Source of the DNA: Oenanthe sinensis
Lineage: Eukaryota; Streptophyta; Magnoliopsida; Apiales; Apiaceae
Assembly (NCBI GenBank): GCA_028671895.1
Contig: JAPMAC010000231.1
Location: forward strand, 11,744,001-11,808,000
Direction: 5' to 3'
Length of the DNA: 64,000 nucleotides
Shown here: piece by piece, positions 58,481 to 64,000 of the stretch
Layout: each line of letters begins with the position of its first letter
How positions within the stretch are numbered: position 1 is the stretch's first letter
Notes under the pieces: generated by a model
The model's input: only the letters and a program-made list of their open reading frames with translations
Databases searched by the model: none
Told to the model about the DNA's origin: nothing
Position numbers and translations under genes: made by a program

Positions 58481-60240
58481 GACAAAGCTATTACATGGAG
58501 CAAGGAGGGCCACAACATTCAAAATAAAGTTGTATCAGCTGAAATAGGTCACATAGGTGCTTGGAAAAATGTGCTAACATTATTCAGTTAATTAATAAAG
58601 CTAATAAATGCGAAACTGAACGAAACAACGACAAATATGACGTTTTTCGAAACATTCTCCAAAACTTATGAAAATTTGGGAACCATCTGGAAATATTCCA
58701 AGTAGGTCATGGTAAAAATTATACACAATTTGGAGTTGACCTTCATTGATTTTTAATTGACCGAATAATCAATTATGTATCGATAGTACAGGCCAAAAAT
58801 AAAAGTCACCAAAAAATCATGAGAAAATTCCTAAAATTCTTTTTAAATATTCTATCGACATTCCCCAAGTTTCAAGTCAATTGGACATGTGTAGCTATTA
58901 GTTCGAGCAAAGGATCATTTCATTCTTCCTACAATTCAAAATAATATTCGATAGCCATTTATCGGAACTTGTTGACATTTGGACTAAAGTTTTGAATTGA
59001 AATATATTCAAACATAATATTCCTAAAATAATAATGACTATGAAGTCCAAGGAATATTTATGTTTGAATTAAAATACATTTTATCCGAATAAATAAGATA
59101 GTTAGGGACTACCGGGATAAAATATGCATTTTGCATCTAGGCAGGACTATGTTGAAGATAAATTGAACAAATATATTTAGAAAATATATTCAAAATATAT
59201 ACCCTTAAAAACCTTTAAAACATACACTCTTTTAATTTAATAAAACATTTTCAATCTCATAAAAGCAGTGCCTAAAATACAGTATTTGTTCATCTTCAGT
59301 GTTTGCCTCAAAATGTCACATATATAAACTAGATTTGATTTTATCATCGAATTGATAAATCTCATCTAATTATGTGTCGAGAGAAAATCAGTTTGTTTCG
59401 TTTATAAAACAGTTTGACCAAATTTGACTTTCAACTCGTTGACTGTCACTTCGAATAAGCTAAGGGAGGATTACTATATTAATTAGTAACTTCCTAACCC
59501 TAATTTAATTTACACTTAGCGTAAAGAAAAAATTAATCAAAACTTAAAGAAAAGGTTGTATCTCACATGATAAAAAAGGAGAAGCATTTTGGGGCCGAAA
59601 TAAGCAATATTGTGAAGAAGATAATCCGGTGTAATCTAGAGAGGAGTTGTATCCAATTTTTAATCACTTTAATTTGATTATTACAATTTTAACATTATTT
59701 AATTAAACTAAAATTAAATTATAAAATATAATTTTATTACAAATATAATATAATAAGAATAAATTGAATCCTACAAAAATGTGGAAAATGGACTTAACAT
59801 TGTATGAAATTGATCGCCCACTTTGGGATGAGTGGCATGCAGTGGGTCCAGAAAAAAGTGAAAAATGGGCTATAGCAATAAATTTCAAAGTGTACTAATC
59901 CACTTTAGTTTGGGGTATCAATACACACAACAACAGTACTAATCCATCCAAAAATGTTAAGCAGAACAGAACTGAAAGTGAGAACACCTTTACGACTCCA
60001 ATCAACATGTACATTGCTGCATATCTACTACCTATTCTAGATTGCACTAAATGTAGCTTCTCTTGGTCACGTTACTGCTGAATACAAACGCTACTACCAT
60101 TTTCCTAATCATAGTGTATCTGCTATCTACACATTTACAATTGCAGTGTATCTATCGCCACTTGACCAAAGTGTAGTACTCGGGAGGTAACAACTTGTGC
60201 AATAAACTGCAGACAATACATGTATCATAAGCCCAGGTAC
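58481..60240. other. AT-rich intergenic region
   Basis: No coding region, LTR or RNA gene could be supported. The part right of about 59900 may include the 3' UTR of the minus-strand gene. Confidence 0.45.
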
Positions 60241-60273
60241 AAATGTCAAGTAATTTCGAATATACTTTTTAGG

Positions 60274-60341
60274 TCATCTTAAACTATATTTCGGCGCACA
60301 GAGATACCAGTGATTCCAACTCTGATTTACAGCCACCGGAC
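60274..60341 (-). CDS. Possible last exon of the unidentified gene
   Basis: On the minus strand TTTCAATCTGTGCAG is a good splice acceptor ending at 60342. After the phase-1 junction with the exon ending at 62374, the frame reads PVAVNQSWNHWYLCAPKYSL plus Arg and a stop (TGA 60276-60274). Phase match and acceptor quality support it. A different reading of the same exon is also open, and intermediate exons cannot be excluded. Confidence 0.4.
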
Positions 60342-62373
60342 CTGCACAGATTGAAATTGGACCCATCTTTAAGATAATTAAGCAACAATAGCAGAGTAGA
60401 TAAACAACTTAAGAGTCTTGGAATGAAGGGATGCTAAAAGGATGTTAGTTAACCCCTTCAAGAACCCAGAAGAATAAAGCAAGTGAATGAAAAGTATCAT
60501 TGTACAATTAATAATCGCCAAAAGCCTACAACAGAAATCGATCAAGTCCTATTTCATAGTGCATTATAAGTGAATATTAGCGCAATCATTCACCTTTTTT
60601 AAATGTCAAATAAATTTTCATAGCAAGACAAATAAAGCATCCAAAGAAACCAGTGTAAATATTAGTCACACTCATATAAGAGATAACCTTAGAAGAAAAA
60701 TCAGCCATGCTATCAACAAGTTGCTTAAAAGTTGTGGCGCTTGTCTTCCATAATGAGTTGAACTAAAACTGGAATTTCATCCAGGAACGCAGCTCATTGC
60801 AATTATTTAACGTATAAATTTCAAGATGTCCACATTGATTTTAGGTAACCAAATCCGATACTTGGACATTAATACAACATAAAGACCAGGGTATAGTCAA
60901 CCAATTTTTTATCCAACAGGTCTTTAGAAATATAGAGAAACCTTAGTGATGAAATTTTTTAGAGAGCGAGTACTAATTATGTTTGTGTCCTTCTAAGCTT
61001 CCCTCTGTAGGAAGACTTCTGTCACACTTTTTGTAGAACTAGACTCCACAAACACAGATACAAAGAACTACACAAAACAGTGATACTCCTATTCTACATA
61101 AAATTCATCATCGCTCCACTCTTGCCTTCTGCCTTGTTCCATTTCCATCAACCTATACTCTCATATGCCATCAGTTCATTCCTATGTTAGATTGAAGTTG
61201 GAACCAAAGGCACTAGAGTTATTAAATAAGATTTGGTTTCTAACCTTACATAGGCCCTATGTTCCATGTTCAGCAAGTGAATAACACTTTTACCCCATTA
61301 CATTTTAAGGCCTAGACTATAAAAATCGAGGACTCCAGGTATTATCATCAATGTCCAAAGTGATGACGCAGACTCTCGACAGCAAGCAAAAAGTCATTTT
61401 TAAAGCCAAAAAACCTGTAGATTTACAAATTATCATTTTGACAAGGAACTAGATAGATATCCCTCAAATTACCCCATCCAGGCCAAAATCAAACTTTCAA
61501 CCACTAGATTTTGTCACAAAAACAGTCAACTTTCAGTTCTTCGTAATATAAAATAACACTTCCAGTTGGTTTCTATTTTCTAACATTAGGATAGGCCCTA
61601 TGTTCATTGAGTATATAGAATTTTCACCCCCAAAAATTATGAGGCCTGGACTGTACAAATCAAGTATTCAAGGTATTACCATCAGATGTCCAAAGTGATA
61701 ATGCAGAATTTTAATGCAGCAAGCAGAAACTCCTAATTACGAACAGCAAGGCTGTAGATTTACAAATTAATATTTTCAGTACAAAAAAAACATTCCAACT
61801 TAAAAGTAAGGGTTTATGTGTACAAAAGCGGATGTTGTTATGACCAAAATGTAATAACCCTAAAACTAAATCTTGTCACAAAAAGAGTCGAGTTTCAATT
61901 GTTGGTAATACAACATAACAAGATGTTTTTAGCTTCAACATTATAATTACATCGGTATGTGATGGCTTTTAAATATTAAACAAAATTAAAGTCTTACTAT
62001 GTACAATTTGCCAAAATAACGTCAGAATATGCTATATATTGAGTAAGTTTATAACACTTTCACCCCAATATATTACATGTACCAGACTACAGAAGTCAAG
62101 ATATACAACATCAATGTCAAAAGTGATAACACAGACTGTTGATAAAGCAAGCAAAAACTCCTGATTATGGGCAACGAAACTGTTGATTTACAAATTAAAA
62201 TTTTGACAGGATACTGGATAGATATCTCTCGAATTATACCAACCATTCCAAAAGAAAACTATCAACTTGAAACTAGATTTTGTAACAAAAAGAGTTGACT
62301 TTTAGTTTTAAGCAGAACTCTCAAAACTTCGTAGTAATATCTAATAAAAGAGCATTAAGCAGGAGATACATAC
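60342..62373 (-). other. Putative 2.0 kb intron with threefold repeat
   Basis: The donor GTATGT (minus strand, from 62373) is canonical. The intron contains three imperfect copies of a 350-400 bp unit and no coding stretch that I can support. Confidence 0.45.
61206..62320. repeat. Three imperfect tandem copies, unit about 350-400 bp
   Basis: Copies at about 61206-61560, 61561-61925 and 61926-62320 share, in order, TAACACTTTYACCCC-like sequence, a GGCCTAGACT-like block, AATGTCCAAAGTGATRA, GCAAGCA, CTGTAGATTTACAAATTA, CTAGATTTTGTCACAAAAA and TTTCAGTT. Confidence 0.85.
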
Positions 62374-63364
62374 AGAGAATTCCATGGGCAGCCACATTTT
62401 TCTTGACATCCAATTGGAACTGATGACGATTACAGTCAAGTAGGCTATCATATTCTTCTTTCACAACAGGTCCAAGTTCACAATAAATTGCACCCCATTT
62501 CTTATTCTGATCTTCCATGTTAACAAACCTCAGATCTTCCATCTGCTTCCTTGCGTAACAAGTCGTAGTTCCCACAACTTTCTTTCCACTCCCATTTTTA
62601 AACTGAACTTCCACCATTTTGTTTGTTGAAACCTTTTCATCCTTAAATGTTGTTTCATACTTGTCTTGGACCTTTCCTCTTGCCACCCACACTTGAATTG
62701 TCTTACCATTCTTTTCTTGATATGTATCAAAACCCAACATTCCTTTCTCATTTTCAGCGATATTTTCAACTCCATTGAGACAGCAATTCTTAGCAGAGAC
62801 CTTTTCTTGATTTGTGTCAGAACCCACATTTTCATTTTCTTGAATCTTCACCCTTTCATGAAAACCCATCGATTTTGCCTCCTCTTCAAAGCCATTCCCA
62901 TCATATCTTTCTTGTTTCTTCAAACTACATCCCACATCTTCATCTTCTTGAAATTTTCTTCCCTGTTTAATGGGATCCTTACGCAAACCCCCCACATCTT
63001 CATATTCTTGAATCTTCTCTTCCTCAAATCTTTCAGCACACCCCAGAGTCACTTTCTTCTTTCCACAACTATCAACACGAAAACCCAGATTTTCATTTTC
63101 CAAAAACTTCACATTTCCATTTTCTTGATTCATTCGGACATTTCCACAAACATGTAGGCTTCTATTCTTTTTATTCACAACTGCAGAAGCTCTTCTAATC
63201 ATTCTCATGGGTTCTTGACTAGTTGTTTTGGTTGTCTCTCCCCGAACACTATTACTATTTGAAGCATTGTGACGAAGACCCAGAATTGTTCTTTCCTTTT
63301 TAGGGACATTTTGAATAGAGGTAGTTTCAATGAGTGCAGTGTCGTCAATCAAATTGATCTTCAT
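62374..63364 (-). CDS. Unidentified hydrophilic protein, first exon
   Basis: ATG at 63364 (MKINLIDDTALIETT) opens 330 complete codons to the donor at 62373. I do not recognise the family. It is rich in Lys, Glu and Asn, with a basic N-terminal part (MRMIRRASAVVNKKNRS) and a middle that repeats a QENENVG-like motif about five times (LENENLG, QEYEDVG, QEDEDVG, QENENVG, AENEKGMLG). The C-terminal part (VQVWVARG-like segment, KKWGAIYCELGPVVKEEYDS) is less biased and may be the conserved domain. There is no signal peptide. The long stop-free frame between retroelement-free flanks suggests a host gene. No other gene is close; the upstream side is AT-rich. Confidence 0.6.
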
Positions 63365-63399
63365 TGTCAATCACCTTGACTTGATTTTCTTGGTTGATT

Positions 63400-64000
63400 G
63401 GGTTTTAATGTATTCAACAATGAGGTGGAGGCTGTGTCGAGCTTTACGCTCTCTGCGTTAAGTTTGTTTTAAACTCGAATTTTTATTGAATTAAATATTT
63501 TCCTTTATGAGTTTAGCTTGTTGCTTGGTCAAAAATGGTGTTCATGGACATGTTATGAAATTGTGTTCATAAATATTTTAATTTCTAAATTCATTTTTAT
63601 TAAAAATCTATGAATAATTTAGAATATAATATTTTTCTAAATTATAATATAACATATATTATTATTATTATTCAATTATATTAATAAAATATATATAAGT
63701 TTAATAAAATGAAATAATAAATGAATTCAAAAATTATTAAATTAATTCGTAAACAAACATATACATAATTATTTATTATTTATCATAAATGTTTATAAAT
63801 ATGTTCACAAACTTATTTCGAACTTGTTCACTAGCATGCTCACGAATATTATAATTGAATTTGTTCGTGAACTTTGCAGCCAAACTATGTTGTGCTCATT
63901 TACAAACTGAACTTAAAAATTTTGTTCATATTCGACTCGTTTACAAATCAAACCGAACATGAACATAATTTTTTCAAGCCGACAATGAACTATTCATGAG
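63400..64000. promoter_or_regulatory. Upstream region of the unidentified gene
   Basis: AT-rich non-coding sequence; the first 80 bases hold GC-richer text (GAGCTTTACGCTCTCTGCG) that could be 5' UTR. No TATA box is named. Confidence 0.3.

Overview
This window looks like repeat-rich nuclear DNA of a eudicot plant. It has one intact-looking spliced plant gene for a GH19 chitinase-like protein (CTL1/POM1 type), one unidentified two-exon gene model, and almost everything else is nested, decaying LTR retrotransposons plus a few DNA-transposon remnants. There are no operons or bacterial features. I cannot place the species; a large-genome asterid would fit.

Layout. 1-1899: the 5' LTR and leader of a Copia-type element (L1, minus strand), inserted into the integrase of an older SIRE-like Copia element (C1, 1900-7048, minus). 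7049-10713: a probable Ty3/gypsy LTR fragment. 10714-11360 and 25476-30234: the 3' part of a plus-strand SIRE-like Copia (S1: extra ORF, polypurine tract, 3' LTR). It is split by a young 14.1 kb SIRE-like Copia (C2, 11361-25470, minus) flanked by the 5-bp duplication AGTTC. C2 carries gag, pol and a long extra ORF downstream of pol. 30845-31270: a Copia pol scrap. 31850-34560: the chitinase-like gene (3 coding exons). 34868-36024: an inverted-repeat element. 36718-36943: a Stowaway-type MITE. 37200-38558: the 3' end and LTR of another plus-strand SIRE-like Copia (S2). 38559-45901: a minus-strand Ty3/gypsy element of Tat type (G1) with a plus-strand antisense ORF between pol and its 3' LTR. 46950-51097: an internally deleted relative of L1 (L2), inserted into the RT of a third SIRE-like Copia (C3, 51098 to about 58 kb). 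60274-63364: the second gene model (minus), with a threefold repeat in its intron.

Main observation. Each aORF-type element carries its own family-specific array of a short degenerate motif in the LTR: C1 TTGCGCCT, C2 AACYRTCGA, S1 CAGAGTCTA, S2 GTCATACCGA. In C2, S1 and G1 (GGGCCTT) the same motif also clusters inside the element, near or in the extra ORF. The LTR termini stay conserved while the arrays are completely different. This resembles the motif arrays recognised by VANDAL anti-silencing proteins and suggests, as a hypothesis only, a recognition system between an element-encoded factor and its own DNA. C1 and C2 also share a -1 reading-frame overlap at the gag/protease junction.

All retroelement ORFs are broken by stops or frameshifts, so none seems autonomous as read here. 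C2 is the youngest: I counted about 12 substitutions in the first 480 bp of the two LTRs.
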